From the NCBI RefSeq assembly GCF_009208735.1, contig NZ_WFLJ01000002.1, forward strand, positions 1 to 64,000: a stretch of DNA of 64,000 nt, given 5' to 3'. The DNA is from Janthinobacterium rivuli. Its GTDB lineage: Bacteria; Pseudomonadota; Gammaproteobacteria; Burkholderiales; Burkholderiaceae_D. A program made the translations under genes and the position numbers. Shown one piece after another: positions 54,253-63,378 of this stretch. Each line of letters opens with the position of its first letter. The stretch's first letter is position 1. The notes below the pieces were generated by a model that saw nothing but the letters and a program-made list of their open reading frames with translations, was not told where the DNA came from and did no database searches.

Positions 54253-56673
54253 ATGAGTTCAAGCAACGCCCGCTCCCAGATTCCCGCCCTGCCCGTGAAA
54301 ACCGTTATCGCCGCCAGCCTGATCGCCTGCTTCAGCCTGCCCATGCAGGCACAAGCGCAGCAAGAACTGCCGGCCGAAGGCGAATTGCAATCGGTGGTCG
54401 TCACCGGCACCTTCGCCAAGAACCGCCGCACCATCGATTCCGAATCGCCGATCGACATCCTCACCTCGCGCGACCTGCAAAGCACGGGTTCGGGCGAACT
54501 GGCCACCGTGCTGGCGCGTTTGCTGCCCTCGCTGAACTTCGCCCGCGCCACGGGCGCCGACGCCAGCGACGCCGTGCGTCCGGCGCAATTGCGCGGCCTG
54601 TCGCCCGACCAGACCCTGGTGCTGGTGAACGGCAAGCGTCGCTATACATCGGCCGTCGTCAACGTCAACGGCTCGCTGGGCCGCGGCTCGGCGCCCGTCG
54701 ACCTGAACGCCATCCCGCTGGCCGCCATCGACCACGTGGAAGTGCTGCGCGATGGCGCGGCGGCCCAGTACGGTTCCGATGCGATTGCCGGTGTGATCAA
54801 CATCATCCTGAAAAAAGGCGCGGCCGGCGGCGACATCGAAGTGGGCTATGGCCAGACGCAGGAACGCGACGGCAAGCAGAAATCCATCAAGGGTTCGGCC
54901 GGCTTCGCCCTGGGCGAGGATGGCTGGGTGCGCGTCTCGGCGGAAGTGGCCGAGCGCGACCCGACCAACCGCGCCGGCGCCGACTTCCGCAATCCGCTGG
55001 AACCGCGCTACGGCAAGGTCAACCAGCGCTATGGCGACCCGGAAAGCAAGCCGGCGACGATTTTCCTCAACAGCGAATACCGCATCAGCGATAACCTCGA
55101 CTGGTATGCCTTCGGCAACTATGGCAAGCGCGACACGTCGGCCGCCGCCACCTGGCGCACGGCGCTGATCCAGGATGACGTCACCAAGCTGTACTCGCAG
55201 CGCACGCCGCTCTTCCCGGAAGGCTTCTTGCCATTGCAAAACAGCACCCTGACCGACCAGTCCATCGTCACCGGCTTGCGCGGTGAAGCGGCCGGCTGGC
55301 GCTGGGATGCCAGCATCAATTACGGCAGCAACAAGTTCGAACTGGACCTGGACAACACGGTCAACCAGTCGCTGGGCGCGAACAGCCCCACGCACTTCTA
55401 TGTCGGTTCGCTGAAAAATGAACAAACGGTATTCAACCTCGATGCGGCGCGCGAATTCCCCGTCGCTTACTTTACGGGGCCCCTGACGGTGGCCGTGGGC
55501 GCCGAAGCGCGCCATGAAAAATACAGCATCGGCGCCGGCGACGAAGCGTCGTACACGGGTGGCGGCTCGCAAGGCTTTGCCGGCTTCCGCCCTGCCAACG
55601 CCGGCAGCCACTCGCGCCACAACGAGTCGATCTATGTGAACCTGGAAGCGGAAGCGACGAAGAAACTGTCCGGCAGCGTGGCCTTGCGCCATGAGCGCTA
55701 TAGCGATTTCGGCAGCACCACCTCGGCCAAGGGCTCGGCCCGTTATGCGTTCACGGACGCCCTCTCCCTGCGCGGCACGGTGTCGAGCGGCTTCCGCGCG
55801 CCATCGCTGGCGCAGCAGTACTACACCATCACCACCACCAACTTCCAGGTCTTCAACGGCGTCAACACGCCGATCGAGACGGGCACTTTCGCCGTCAACA
55901 CGCCGCAGGCGCGCGCCCTCGGTGCGCAAGACCTGAAACCGGAAAAGGCCCGCAACTACAGCCTGGGCCTGCAATTCCAGCCCACCCGCAACTTCACGAC
56001 GACGGTGGACGCCTACCGCATCGACATCGACAACCGCATCCTGTTCTCGGCAAATCTGAGACTCAGCGATGCGTTGAAAAACGTCCTCGCCGCACAGGGC
56101 ACGCCAGTAGGCTCGGGACGCTATTTCACCAACGCCGTCGACACGCGCACGGAAGGCGTGGACATCGTCAGCACCTACCGCATCGACCTGCAAGAGAAGG
56201 ATCGCCTGGACCTCACCGTGGCCTACAACCACAACAAGAGCACGGTACGGAAAATCGCCGACAATCCGGCCATCCTGACGGCCAACAACCTGAAACTGAT
56301 CGACCGCCAGAGCATCGACCGCATCACGGTGGCGTCGCCGAAGGACAAGTTCAGCCTGGCCGCCGACTACGGCTTCGGCATCTGGAATGCGCATGGCGTC
56401 GTGACGCGCTACGGCAGCTTCACCGTACCGCAAAACGATGTCAAGCTGGACCAGACGTATGACCCGCAATGGGTGCTGGACGTGTCCGGTTCCGTAAAAC
56501 TGGGCAAGAACTGGCGCCTGGTGGCCGGCATCGACAACGTCACCAACCGCTACCCGGCGCAAGTGACGAGCAACAGCAACTTGAACGTCAACGGCACCCA
56601 GCCTTACAGCATCTTCGCGCCGAACGGTTTCAACGGCCGCTATTACTACGCCAAGGCTGGCTATAGCTGGTAA
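54253..56673 (+). CDS. TonB-dependent outer-membrane receptor
   Basis: An 806-residue receptor. The signal peptide ends in QAQAQ near residue 36, and the N-terminal SVVVTGTF may serve as the TonB contact. The plug domain has SPIDILTSRDLQSTGSGELATVLARLLPS, RPAQLRGLSPDQTLVLVNGKR, and AIDHVEVLRDGAAAQYGSDAIAGVINIILKK. The rest is a 22-strand barrel closing with YYYAKAGYSW, a typical terminal aromatic strand. The ligand cannot be told. No FecR or sigma gene adjoins, so it is not a transducer. It would be powered by a TonB motor such as the one at 24-27 kb. Confidence 0.93.
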   Translation: MSSSNARSQIPALPVKTVIAASLIACFSLPMQAQAQQELPAEGELQSVVVTGTFAKNRRTIDSESPIDILTSRDLQSTGSGELATVLARLLPSLNFARATGADASDAVRPAQLRGLSPDQTLVLVNGKRRYTSAVVNVNGSLGRGSAPVDLNAIPLAAIDHVEVLRDGAAAQYGSDAIAGVINIILKKGAAGGDIEVGYGQTQERDGKQKSIKGSAGFALGEDGWVRVSAEVAERDPTNRAGADFRNPLEPRYGKVNQRYGDPESKPATIFLNSEYRISDNLDWYAFGNYGKRDTSAAATWRTALIQDDVTKLYSQRTPLFPEGFLPLQNSTLTDQSIVTGLRGEAAGWRWDASINYGSNKFELDLDNTVNQSLGANSPTHFYVGSLKNEQTVFNLDAAREFPVAYFTGPLTVAVGAEARHEKYSIGAGDEASYTGGGSQGFAGFRPANAGSHSRHNESIYVNLEAEATKKLSGSVALRHERYSDFGSTTSAKGSARYAFTDALSLRGTVSSGFRAPSLAQQYYTITTTNFQVFNGVNTPIETGTFAVNTPQARALGAQDLKPEKARNYSLGLQFQPTRNFTTTVDAYRIDIDNRILFSANLRLSDALKNVLAAQGTPVGSGRYFTNAVDTRTEGVDIVSTYRIDLQEKDRLDLTVAYNHNKSTVRKIADNPAILTANNLKLIDRQSIDRITVASPKDKFSLAADYGFGIWNAHGVVTRYGSFTVPQNDVKLDQTYDPQWVLDVSGSVKLGKNWRLVAGIDNVTNRYPAQVTSNSNLNVNGTQPYSIFAPNGFNGRYYYAKAGYSW

Positions 56674-56690
56674 AGAGCGCTCTGCCATGC

Positions 56691-56728
56691 AAAAAGCCTG
56701 GAACGCATCGCGTTTCCAGGCTTTTTTT
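56691..56728. terminator. Bidirectional terminator after the TonB-dependent receptor
   Basis: AAAAAGCCTGGAA and TTCCAGGCTTTTTTT form a long stem around a CG-rich loop, with A on one side and T on the other. It separates the receptor from the convergent PEP-CTERM gene. Confidence 0.88.
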
Positions 56729-56756
56729 ATGTCTTGCGCCCGCAGGCGCTGCAGGC

Positions 56757-57314
56757 TCAGGCGCGGCGGCGGCGCGCGACAAAACCGAGCAGGCCAAGGC
56801 CCAGCATCAGCATGCCGTAGGTCGCTGGCTCAGGCACTGCCGAGACCGAGTTGAAAGCGCGGAAATTGCTCAGGCCACGCGGCAGGTTGGCAATACTGAA
56901 CACCGTATTGGCGGCCAGCGGCGCGCTCCAGTGGAACAACAATTCGCCACGGCCATAATGCACGGCCAGGTAGTCAAAGCTGGAGTTGACGGTGAACGAA
57001 CCGGACTTGCCGCTTTCCAGGTCGCCCTGGGCGGCAAAGACCAACGAGCCGGTGCCGCTGGACGGCAGGCCAAACTTGGTGCTGACCAAGCTCTGGATGG
57101 CGGCCGCACTTTGCGCGCCGGGCGGGTTGGCACCGTCATAGACCCAGACCGAGTCCGCTGCCACGCTGCCATAAGTGACGGTCTTGCCGCCCACCGTGAA
57201 GCCGCTCATGGCAGGATTGGTGATTTCCACCCAGCTTGCCGCCTGGGCCAATGGCGCCAGGCAAGCCGAAACGCTCAGGCAAAGACCCAGCAGCGCATGT
57301 TTAGTCGTGTTCAT
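56757..57314 (-). CDS. PEP-CTERM sorted exported protein
   Basis: A 185-residue protein. The signal peptide (MNTTKHALLGLCLSVSACLAPLAQA) is followed by a beta-rich middle (SWVEITNPAMSGFTVGGKTVTYGSVAADSVWVYDG) and the sorting tail VPEPATYGMLMLGLGLLGFVARRRRA. The middle does not resemble a known enzyme. AGGGGAA precedes the ATG at 57314; a longer frame to 57389 adds a non-signal-like N-terminus. Its exosortase lies outside the window. Confidence 0.9.
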   Translation of the reverse strand: MNTTKHALLGLCLSVSACLAPLAQAASWVEITNPAMSGFTVGGKTVTYGSVAADSVWVYDGANPPGAQSAAAIQSLVSTKFGLPSSGTGSLVFAAQGDLESGKSGSFTVNSSFDYLAVHYGRGELLFHWSAPLAANTVFSIANLPRGLSNFRAFNSVSAVPEPATYGMLMLGLGLLGFVARRRRA

Positions 57315-57666
57315 ATATTCCCCTAGCTCAAGTATTTCAATAAATATAATGTTACTTATTTTTTTATCATTTTTCGTGCGGCTGAGCAAAAGATATCATT
57401 CAGGAAATCAAAATGCAATAAAAGAAACATATTTTACCATTGGCATTTTCAATCGACCTCATCAATTTATTGCTAGTGCCGGCTATCGTAGGGCTTGCCG
57501 CCATCCTTGCCATGAGCGGCCGCCATTCCGGGCCACAGGATTGTTGTAGATCGGCACATGAGAAGCCGGGTAGCCCTGCGGCAATGGCAAGGCCGGGCGA
57601 TATGCGTGGTCGTCCTGGCACGCGATCGGCTACCATGGGTGTCACTCTTTTTGATGACGGATACCC
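57315..57666. other. Intergenic region without supported features
   Basis: 352 bp between a minus-strand PEP-CTERM gene and a plus-strand gene. The left 130 bp are AT-rich, as before the other PEP-CTERM gene, and probably hold its promoter. The right part is GC-rich; short frames in it have no family pattern or ribosome site. Confidence 0.4.
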
Positions 57667-58278
57667 ATGCCCAGCTGGCACCTGGCCGACGCCGCCGAAC
57701 TGGCGGCGCGCCATCCCTACACTTTCTATAAATCACCGCCCGAGGCCATCGCCCAGGTGCGCCCCGGCGACGTGGTCAAGCTGATCTTCGCCTTCCACAG
57801 CGACGATCCGCAGGCGCCGGGCGCCGAACGCATGTGGGTGCTGGTCGATACGGTGGACGCCGGCGGCCATTTCACGGGCAAGCTCGACAACATGCCCGGC
57901 TACATCGCCGATTTGCACGCCAAAGACCCCATCGCCTTCGCGGCGCGCCACATCATCAATACCCAGCACGACGATGACGATAACCTCGTCAACCGCTACG
58001 CGGGCCTGTGCTTCGTGACGAAAAAAGTGCTGGAAGACGGCGCGCCCGTCGGCTATCTGTACCGCGAGGAGCCTGACAACGACGACGACAGCGGCTGGCG
58101 CTTCACGGCCAACGACGAGAGCGACGACTACATGAACGACAGCGTCAACGTGGCACTCGTGTCGCTGGGCGCCGTGCTCAGCGTGGATGACCGCTTCATT
58201 GCGCTGCTCGACGCGCCTGCCGGGTCGGCGTTTGCCTTCGACCACGACACGCAACAATTCATGGCGGTGGACGAATGA
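57667..58278 (+). CDS. DUF2314-DUF2185 (Imm33-like) two-domain protein
   Basis: A 203-residue cytosolic protein. The N-terminal half (YTFYKSPPEAIAQVRPGDVVKLIF...ERMWVLVDTVDAGGHFTGKLDNMP) fits DUF2314. The C-terminal half (FVTKKVLEDGAPVGYLYREEP...DSGWRFTANDESDDYMND...LLDAPAGSAFAFD) fits DUF2185, a family that includes the Imm33 immunity proteins of polymorphic toxin systems. No toxin gene is adjacent, so an immunity role is only a possibility. It overlaps the next gene by ATGA. Confidence 0.75.
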   Translation: MPSWHLADAAELAARHPYTFYKSPPEAIAQVRPGDVVKLIFAFHSDDPQAPGAERMWVLVDTVDAGGHFTGKLDNMPGYIADLHAKDPIAFAARHIINTQHDDDDNLVNRYAGLCFVTKKVLEDGAPVGYLYREEPDNDDDSGWRFTANDESDDYMNDSVNVALVSLGAVLSVDDRFIALLDAPAGSAFAFDHDTQQFMAVDE

Positions 58279-58628
58279 CAAGTGATGAACTGAAGGAATT
58301 TTGCGCGGCCCTGCCCGGCGCGCAAGCCGTGCTCTACGGTGCCCCGTCGAACATCCTCGTATATGAAGTAGCTGGCAAGAAATTTGCATACTTTAAAACC
58401 AGCATGCCGGAACAGTGGCGCTTCAGCCTGCGCGTCAGCGTGGAGCGCTTTATCGAACTGACGGACATGCCCGGCGTCAAACCGGCCCGTTACATGGGCC
58501 GCTTTCACTGGGTGACCATCGTCGACGTGGCGCGCTTCCCGTCCGACTATCTGGCGGAACTGGTGCAGGACAGCTACGCGCGCGCCGTGGCCAGCCTGAC
58601 GCGCGCGCAACGGGCCGCCATCGCCTAG
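58275..58628 (+). CDS. MmcQ/YjbR-family protein
   Basis: A 117-residue protein with the YjbR (DUF419) pattern: LKEFCAALPGAQAVLYGAPSNILVYEVAGKKFAYFKT, LRVSVERFIELTDMPGVKPARYMGRFHWVTI, LVQDSYARAVASL. The fold resembles a CyaY-like DNA-binding module, but no function is known. It is coupled to the DUF2185 gene. Its stop overlaps the cysB stop on the other strand by 4 bp. Confidence 0.85.
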   Translation: MTSDELKEFCAALPGAQAVLYGAPSNILVYEVAGKKFAYFKTSMPEQWRFSLRVSVERFIELTDMPGVKPARYMGRFHWVTIVDVARFPSDYLAELVQDSYARAVASLTRAQRAAIA

Positions 58629-59557
58629 AGGGCCTCCTCTCCCGCCATGGCGCGGTCGATGTCTTCGCGCGTCAAGTCGGGCGCCAGCTGCAGGATGAAT
58701 TCGTAGGCGTACGAACGCAGGTAGGCGCCGCGGCGCACGGCCAGGCGCGTCGTATTGGTGGCGAACAGGTGCGACGCTTCCACCGCCCGCAGTCCCTTGT
58801 CGCGGCCATGGTCGAAGGCCATCGAGGCGACGATGCCCACGCCCAGGCCCAGCGCCACGTATTGCTTGATGACGTCGGAATCCATGGCCGTCAAAATAAT
58901 ATCGGTCGCCACGCCCGCCTTGGCGAAGGCGTCGTCGATATGGCCGCGTCCCGTGAAGCCCTTGTCGTAGGTAATCAGCGGGTATTTCGCCAGGTCTTCC
59001 AGGCGGATGGGCGAATGTTCGAGCAGCGGGTGGCCGTCCGGCACGACGATCAGATGGCTCCAGCGGTAGCACGGGAACGACACGAGGTCGGGGAACTGGC
59101 TCAAGCCTTCCGTGGCGATGCCGATGTCGGTCTTGCCCGACAGCACCCATTCCGCGATGTGCTCGGGCGCGCTTTGTTGCAGCGCGATGCGCACGTCGGG
59201 ATAGGCGGCACGGAAACTTTGCACCACTTTCGGCAGTGCATAGCGCGCCTGCGTGTGCGTGGCCGCTACGGATAAAGTGCCGCTGGTCTGGCCGCTGTAT
59301 TCGAGGCTTGCCTGCTGCAGGTTTTCCGCCTCGATCAAGAGGCGGTCGACGATCTTCAGGATGCCCTTGCCCGGCTCCGTCAAGCCCGTCAAGCGCTTGC
59401 CGTTGCGTTCGAAAATCACCACGCCCAGCTCATCCTCGAGTTCGCGGATTTGCCGGCTCACGCCCGGTTGCGACGTGAACAGGGCGTTGGCCACCTCCGT
59501 CAGGTTATAGCCGCGGCGGGCCGCTTCGCGGATCGATCGCAATTGTTGAAAATTCAT
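58625..59557 (-). CDS. cysB: LysR-type regulator CysB
   Basis: A 310-residue activator of sulfur assimilation. The N-terminal helix-turn-helix reads MNFQQLRSIREAARRGYNLTEVANALFTSQPGVSRQIRELEDELG, the CysB/Cbl signature. The ligand domain has ATHTQARYALPKVV, with the Thr residues that bind sulfate or acetylserine in relatives, and ITYDKGFTGRGHID. It lies 12 bp downstream of cysA, at the end of the sulfate-uptake operon it should control, an order common in Burkholderiales. Cbl is the alternative name. Confidence 0.92.
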   Translation of the reverse strand: MNFQQLRSIREAARRGYNLTEVANALFTSQPGVSRQIRELEDELGVVIFERNGKRLTGLTEPGKGILKIVDRLLIEAENLQQASLEYSGQTSGTLSVAATHTQARYALPKVVQSFRAAYPDVRIALQQSAPEHIAEWVLSGKTDIGIATEGLSQFPDLVSFPCYRWSHLIVVPDGHPLLEHSPIRLEDLAKYPLITYDKGFTGRGHIDDAFAKAGVATDIILTAMDSDVIKQYVALGLGVGIVASMAFDHGRDKGLRAVEASHLFATNTTRLAVRRGAYLRSYAYEFILQLAPDLTREDIDRAMAGEEAL

Positions 59558-59569
59558 GGCTATCCTGTA

Positions 59570-60640
59570 TTAAGTTCGGGTGGGTTCGACAAAGACATGG
59601 AGGCGCTTTGGACGCACGACCAGCGTTTCGCCTTCCTTCAGCTGCAGATGGCTGAAGCGCTCGTTCGACATCACCGCTTCGATCAGTTCGCTGTTATCGA
59701 CGCGCTGCAAGTCCAGCTGGGCCAGCGGGCCGATCGCATGGGCGCGGCTCAGTTTCACGACGATGCCTTCCGCGCCCTGCGTGTAGCGGTCGATTTCCAG
59801 GTCGTGCGGACGCACATAGGCCGTGCCCTTGCTGTCGCTCACGCCCGCATAATCGGGCACCTCGAAGCTGGCGTCGCCCGTCGCCATCACGCCGTCGTGC
59901 ACCCTGCCGTGGAACAGGTTGACGTTGCCGAGGAAGCCGTAGACAAACGGCGAGGCCGGGTGGTTGTAGACTTGCTCAGGGGAACCGAGTTGCTCGACGG
60001 TGCCCTTGTTCATCAGCACGACCTGGTCCGCCACTTCCAACGCTTCTTCCTGGTCATGCGTGACGAAAATACTGGTGACGTGCAAGTCGTCATGCAGGCG
60101 GCGCAGCCAGCGGCGCAATTCCTTGCGCACCTTGGCATCGAGGGCGCCGAACGGCTCGTCGAGCAGCAGCACGCGCGGTTCGACGGCCAGCGCGCGCGCC
60201 AGGGCGATACGCTGGCGTTGTCCGCCCGACAGTTGCGGCGGATAGCGGTCGGCCAGCCAATCGAGCTGCACCAGCTCCAGCAAATCTTTTACCTTGCGGC
60301 GGATCTGCTCTTCCGACGGGCGCTCGCTGCGCGACTTCACGCGCAAGCCAAAGGCCACGTTCTCGAACACCGTCATGTGCTTGAACAACGCATAGTGCTG
60401 GAACACGAAACCGACCTGCCGCTCGCGCACGTGGCGGTTCGACGCGTCTTCCGCGTCCAGCAGCACCTGGCCGCTGTCCGGATGTTCCAGGCCGGCAATG
60501 ATGCGCAGCAAGGTGGTCTTGCCGCAACCGGACGGGCCCAGCAGGGCCGTCAATTCGCCGGCGGGAAAGTCCAGCGAGATATTGTCGAGGGCAACGAAAT
60601 CGCCGAAGCGCTTGTGGATGTTTTTAACTGCGATGGTCAT
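59570..60640 (-). CDS. cysA: Sulfate/thiosulfate ABC transporter ATPase
   Basis: A 356-residue ATPase. Walker A is GPSGCGKTT, the signature [15 protein letters not shown], Walker [13 protein letters not shown], and the H-loop [10 protein letters not shown]. The C-terminal regulatory part ([14 protein letters not shown]) is typical of CysA. Its partners CysW and CysT are encoded just upstream: the cysW stop ends 1 bp from the cysA start. It powers sulfate import. Confidence 0.95.
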   Translation of the reverse strand: MTIAVKNIHKRFGDFVALDNISLDFPAGELTALLGPSGCGKTTLLRIIAGLEHPDSGQVLLDAEDASNRHVRERQVGFVFQHYALFKHMTVFENVAFGLRVKSRSERPSEEQIRRKVKDLLELVQLDWLADRYPPQLSGGQRQRIALARALAVEPRVLLLDEPFGALDAKVRKELRRWLRRLHDDLHVTSIFVTHDQEEALEVADQVVLMNKGTVEQLGSPEQVYNHPASPFVYGFLGNVNLFHGRVHDGVMATGDASFEVPDYAGVSDSKGTAYVRPHDLEIDRYTQGAEGIVVKLSRAHAIGPLAQLDLQRVDNSELIEAVMSNERFSHLQLKEGETLVVRPKRLHVFVEPTRT

Positions 60641-60641
60641 A

Positions 60642-61568
60642 TCAGTGCTCCGTGGAACGTAAGGCGGAATCGTCGGCGTCGCTCTCGTTCAAACGCCACT
60701 CAATGAAGGCTTTCAGGGCCAGGGTCACCAGCGCAAGCAAGGCCAGCAAGGAGGCGACGGCAAACGCGGCGGCGAAGTTGTACTCGTTGTACAGAATCTC
60801 CACCTGCAGCGGCATGGTGTTGGTTTCGCCGCGGATATGGCCGGACACCACGGACACGGCACCGAACTCGCCCATGGCGCGGGCATTACACAGGATCACG
60901 CCATACAGCAGACCCCACTTGATGTTCGGCAAAGTCACGCGGCGGAAAGTGTTCCAGCCCGACGCGCCCAGCACGATGGCGGCCTCTTCCTCTTCGCTGC
61001 CCTGCGACTGCATCAGCGGGATCAGTTCACGCGCGACGAACGGGAAGGTGATGAAGATGGTGGCCAGCACGATGCCGGGCACGGCAAACAAAATCTTGAT
61101 GTCGTGCGCCTGCAGCCACGGACCGAACCAGCCCTGGGCACCGAACATCAGCACATAGATCAGGCCGGAAATCACGGGCGAGACGGAAAACGGCAGGTCG
61201 ATCAGGGTCAGCAAGATGCTCTTGCCGCGGAATTCGAACTTGGCGATGCACCAGGAAGCGGCCACGCCAAACACCAGGTTCAGCGGTACGGCGATGGCGG
61301 CCGTGATCAATGTCAGCTTGATGGCGGAAATCGCGTCCGGATCGATGATGGCGGCGATATACGCTTCCCAGCCCTTCTTGAACGCTTCCGCGAACACGGC
61401 CACCAGGGGCACGATCAAAAAGGCTGTCAGGAACAGCAGGGCGATGGTGATCAGGACCGTGCGCACCCACAGCGGTTCCAGCACGACGGGGCCGACGTTC
61501 GGCTCGAAGCGGCGCACTGCCGGGCGCGCATTGTCCACGCCAGCGACGGTAGTCGTATTCGTACTCAT
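60642..61568 (-). CDS. cysW: Sulfate ABC transporter permease CysW
   Basis: A 308-residue permease with six membrane segments. The motif that contacts the ATPase is [31 protein letters not shown], followed by [16 protein letters not shown]. The start at 61568 overlaps the cysT stop (ATGA); the earlier TTG/ATG option at 61595 would lie further inside cysT. It pairs with CysT to form the channel. Confidence 0.94.
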   Translation of the reverse strand: MSTNTTTVAGVDNARPAVRRFEPNVGPVVLEPLWVRTVLITIALLFLTAFLIVPLVAVFAEAFKKGWEAYIAAIIDPDAISAIKLTLITAAIAVPLNLVFGVAASWCIAKFEFRGKSILLTLIDLPFSVSPVISGLIYVLMFGAQGWFGPWLQAHDIKILFAVPGIVLATIFITFPFVARELIPLMQSQGSEEEEAAIVLGASGWNTFRRVTLPNIKWGLLYGVILCNARAMGEFGAVSVVSGHIRGETNTMPLQVEILYNEYNFAAAFAVASLLALLALVTLALKAFIEWRLNESDADDSALRSTEH

Positions 61569-62428
61569 GATTTCTTCGCCTTTCCGCGCGTCCATGCTTG
61601 CAGCAGGTTAATCGTCAACAACAGCAGGAAGGACACCACCAGCATCACCACGGCGATAGCCGTGGCGCCTGCGTAATCGTATTGTTCCAATTTGGTAATA
61701 ATGAACAGCGGCGTGATTTCCGACACCATCGGCATGTTGCCGGCGATAAAGATCACGGAACCGTACTCGCCCGTGGCGCGGGCGAAGGCCAGCGCAAAGC
61801 CCGTCAACAGCGAAGGCAAGATCGTGGGGAAGATGACGCGGATGAATGTTTGCAGGGAATTGGCACCCAGGCTGGCGGCCGCTTCTTCCAGTTCCTTTTC
61901 CGCGTCTTCCAGCACCGGTTGCACGGTGCGCACGACAAACGGCAAGCCGATGAAGGTCAGCGCCACCACCACGCCCAGCGGCGTGAACGCCACCTTGATG
62001 CCCAGCACGCCTTCGATGAACTGGCCGAACCAGCCGTTCGACGAGTACAAAGCCGTCAGGGTGATGCCGGCCACGGCCGTCGGCAAGGCGAACGGCAAGT
62101 CGACCAGCGCGTCGATGATGCGCTTGCCGGGAAATTGATAGCGCACCAGCACCCAGGCCAGGATGCCGCCGAACACCACGTTCAGCAGGGCGGCGATCAG
62201 GGAAGCGCCAAACGTCAGGCGGTACGACGCCATCACGCGCTCGGACGTGACGGCGCTGAAGAAGGCATCCCACGTCATGGTGAAGGTTTTCAGGAACACC
62301 GACGACAGCGGAATAAGGACGATCAAGGCCAGGTAAAAGAGCGTAAAGCCCAGTGACAGCTTAAACCCCGGCATGACCCGAAACGGCGCTCCCCGCGCCT
62401 TGATCGGTGCTGCTGATGCTGCAGACAT
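61565..62428 (-). CDS. cysT: Sulfate ABC transporter permease CysT
   Basis: A 287-residue permease with six membrane segments ([41 protein letters not shown]). The ATPase-contact motif is [30 protein letters not shown], then [26 protein letters not shown] precedes the ATG. It is the first gene of cysT-cysW-cysA-cysB; the usual upstream sulfate-binding protein gene is absent here. Confidence 0.94.
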   Translation of the reverse strand: MSAASAAPIKARGAPFRVMPGFKLSLGFTLFYLALIVLIPLSSVFLKTFTMTWDAFFSAVTSERVMASYRLTFGASLIAALLNVVFGGILAWVLVRYQFPGKRIIDALVDLPFALPTAVAGITLTALYSSNGWFGQFIEGVLGIKVAFTPLGVVVALTFIGLPFVVRTVQPVLEDAEKELEEAAASLGANSLQTFIRVIFPTILPSLLTGFALAFARATGEYGSVIFIAGNMPMVSEITPLFIITKLEQYDYAGATAIAVVMLVVSFLLLLTINLLQAWTRGKAKKS

Positions 62429-62560
62429 AGAAACTCCTTCTTATTACATTTTTGAGTTATAGGACGCAATAATCACATGCAATCGTTATAAAAAGAACTA
62501 ACCATTTCTCATTTGCTTAGATGGATTTCGCATACTTGCTTGCGGAATCTGCGGGCGAAA
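62429..62560. promoter_or_regulatory. Upstream region of the cys operon
   Basis: An AT-rich stretch before cysT. On the minus strand a TATAAC lies about 40 bp before the start, without a good -35, as expected for a CysB-activated promoter. A hairpin GATT-T-CGCA/TGCG-G-AATC (62524-62549) lies farther up. No CysB consensus is firm enough to mark. Confidence 0.35.
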
Positions 62561-62587
62561 AAAAACGCACCGGCGAGGTGCGTTTTT
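62561..62587. terminator. Bidirectional terminator between cysT and peroxiredoxin
   Basis: A perfect 11-bp stem AAAAACGCACC/GGTGCGTTTTT with a 5-nt loop and T runs on both strands. It would end the peroxiredoxin transcript coming from the right, after the structured repeat at 62598-62697. Confidence 0.88.
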
Positions 62588-62597
62588 GTTGGATCAA

Positions 62598-62697
62598 GAG
62601 TGCCGAATAAAACGTTCAGGGCTAGGCGCGTTGCCGAAGACAGTACGAATGTACGGCGAGGCAATGCAACAACGCCATGGACGTTTTTTCGGTGCTC
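62598..62697. repeat. Second-type structured intergenic element
   Basis: An outer stem GAGTGCCGAA/TTCGGTGCTC (two G-T wobbles) and AAAACGT/ACGTTTT encloses a GC-rich core with GTTGCC/GGCAA pairing and a central GTAC-GAAT-GTAC hairpin (62643-62654). The design resembles the 90-nt family, but the sequence is different. It abuts the peroxiredoxin stop codon. Only one copy is in the window. Confidence 0.6.
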
Positions 62698-63336
62698 TTA
62701 TTTGTTGGGCTGCGGCGTCAAACGCAGATACGGCTTGGCTGCAGTAAAGCCCTTCGGATACTTCTGCTTGATCACGTCCGGGTCTTGCACGGTCAGCGGA
62801 ATGATGACGTCGTCGCCATCCTGCCAGTTGCCGGGCGTGGCCACGGTGTAGCCGTCCGTCAGTTGCAGGGCGTCGATGACGCGCAGGATTTCATTGAAGT
62901 TGCGGCCAGTGCTCAGCGGATACGTGAGGATCAGGCGCACCTTCTTGTTCGGGTCGATGATGAAGACGGAACGCACGGTGGCCGTGACGGACTGCTCCGG
63001 GTGGATCATGTCGTACAGCACCGACACTTTCTTGTCGACGTCGGCGATGATGGGGAAGCCCACCACCGTGTTTTGCGTCTCTTCGATATCCTTGATCCAG
63101 CGCTTGTGCGACTCGGCCGCGTCCACGGACAGGGCGATGGCCTTCACGTTGCGCTTGTCGAATTCCGGCTTGAGCTTGGCCGTCAGGCCCAGTTCCGTCG
63201 TGCACACGGGGGTAAAGTCGGCCGGGTGGGAAAACAGCACCACCCAGGAGTTGCCCGCCCACTCGTGGAACTTGAGGGGGCCGATCGAGCTGTCTTGTTC
63301 AAAATCAGGGGCGACGTCGCCCAGGCGTAAAGTCAT
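62698..63336 (-). CDS. 1-Cys peroxiredoxin (Prx6 type)
   Basis: A 212-residue peroxidase. The peroxidatic Cys lies in HPADFTPVCTTELG, and the longer C-terminal domain (ILRVIDALQLTDGYTVATPGNWQDGDDVIIP) marks the Prx6 group. It reduces peroxides in the cytosol; the reductant is not known. AAGGAGATCACG gives a strong ribosome site. A structured element and a terminator follow. Confidence 0.94.
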   Translation of the reverse strand: MTLRLGDVAPDFEQDSSIGPLKFHEWAGNSWVVLFSHPADFTPVCTTELGLTAKLKPEFDKRNVKAIALSVDAAESHKRWIKDIEETQNTVVGFPIIADVDKKVSVLYDMIHPEQSVTATVRSVFIIDPNKKVRLILTYPLSTGRNFNEILRVIDALQLTDGYTVATPGNWQDGDDVIIPLTVQDPDVIKQKYPKGFTAAKPYLRLTPQPNK

Positions 63337-63378
63337 CGTGATCTCCTTGAGAGGTTGTGTGGCGGTATGTTCGTCGTA

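Noticed and set aside
54259-56688. An 809-codon frame opposite the TonB-dependent receptor
   Set aside because: Antisense shadow of a well-supported receptor gene.
57440-57784. Possible degraded transposase or small gene before the DUF2314 gene
   Set aside because: No transposase motif, terminal repeat or ribosome site could be found in either strand.
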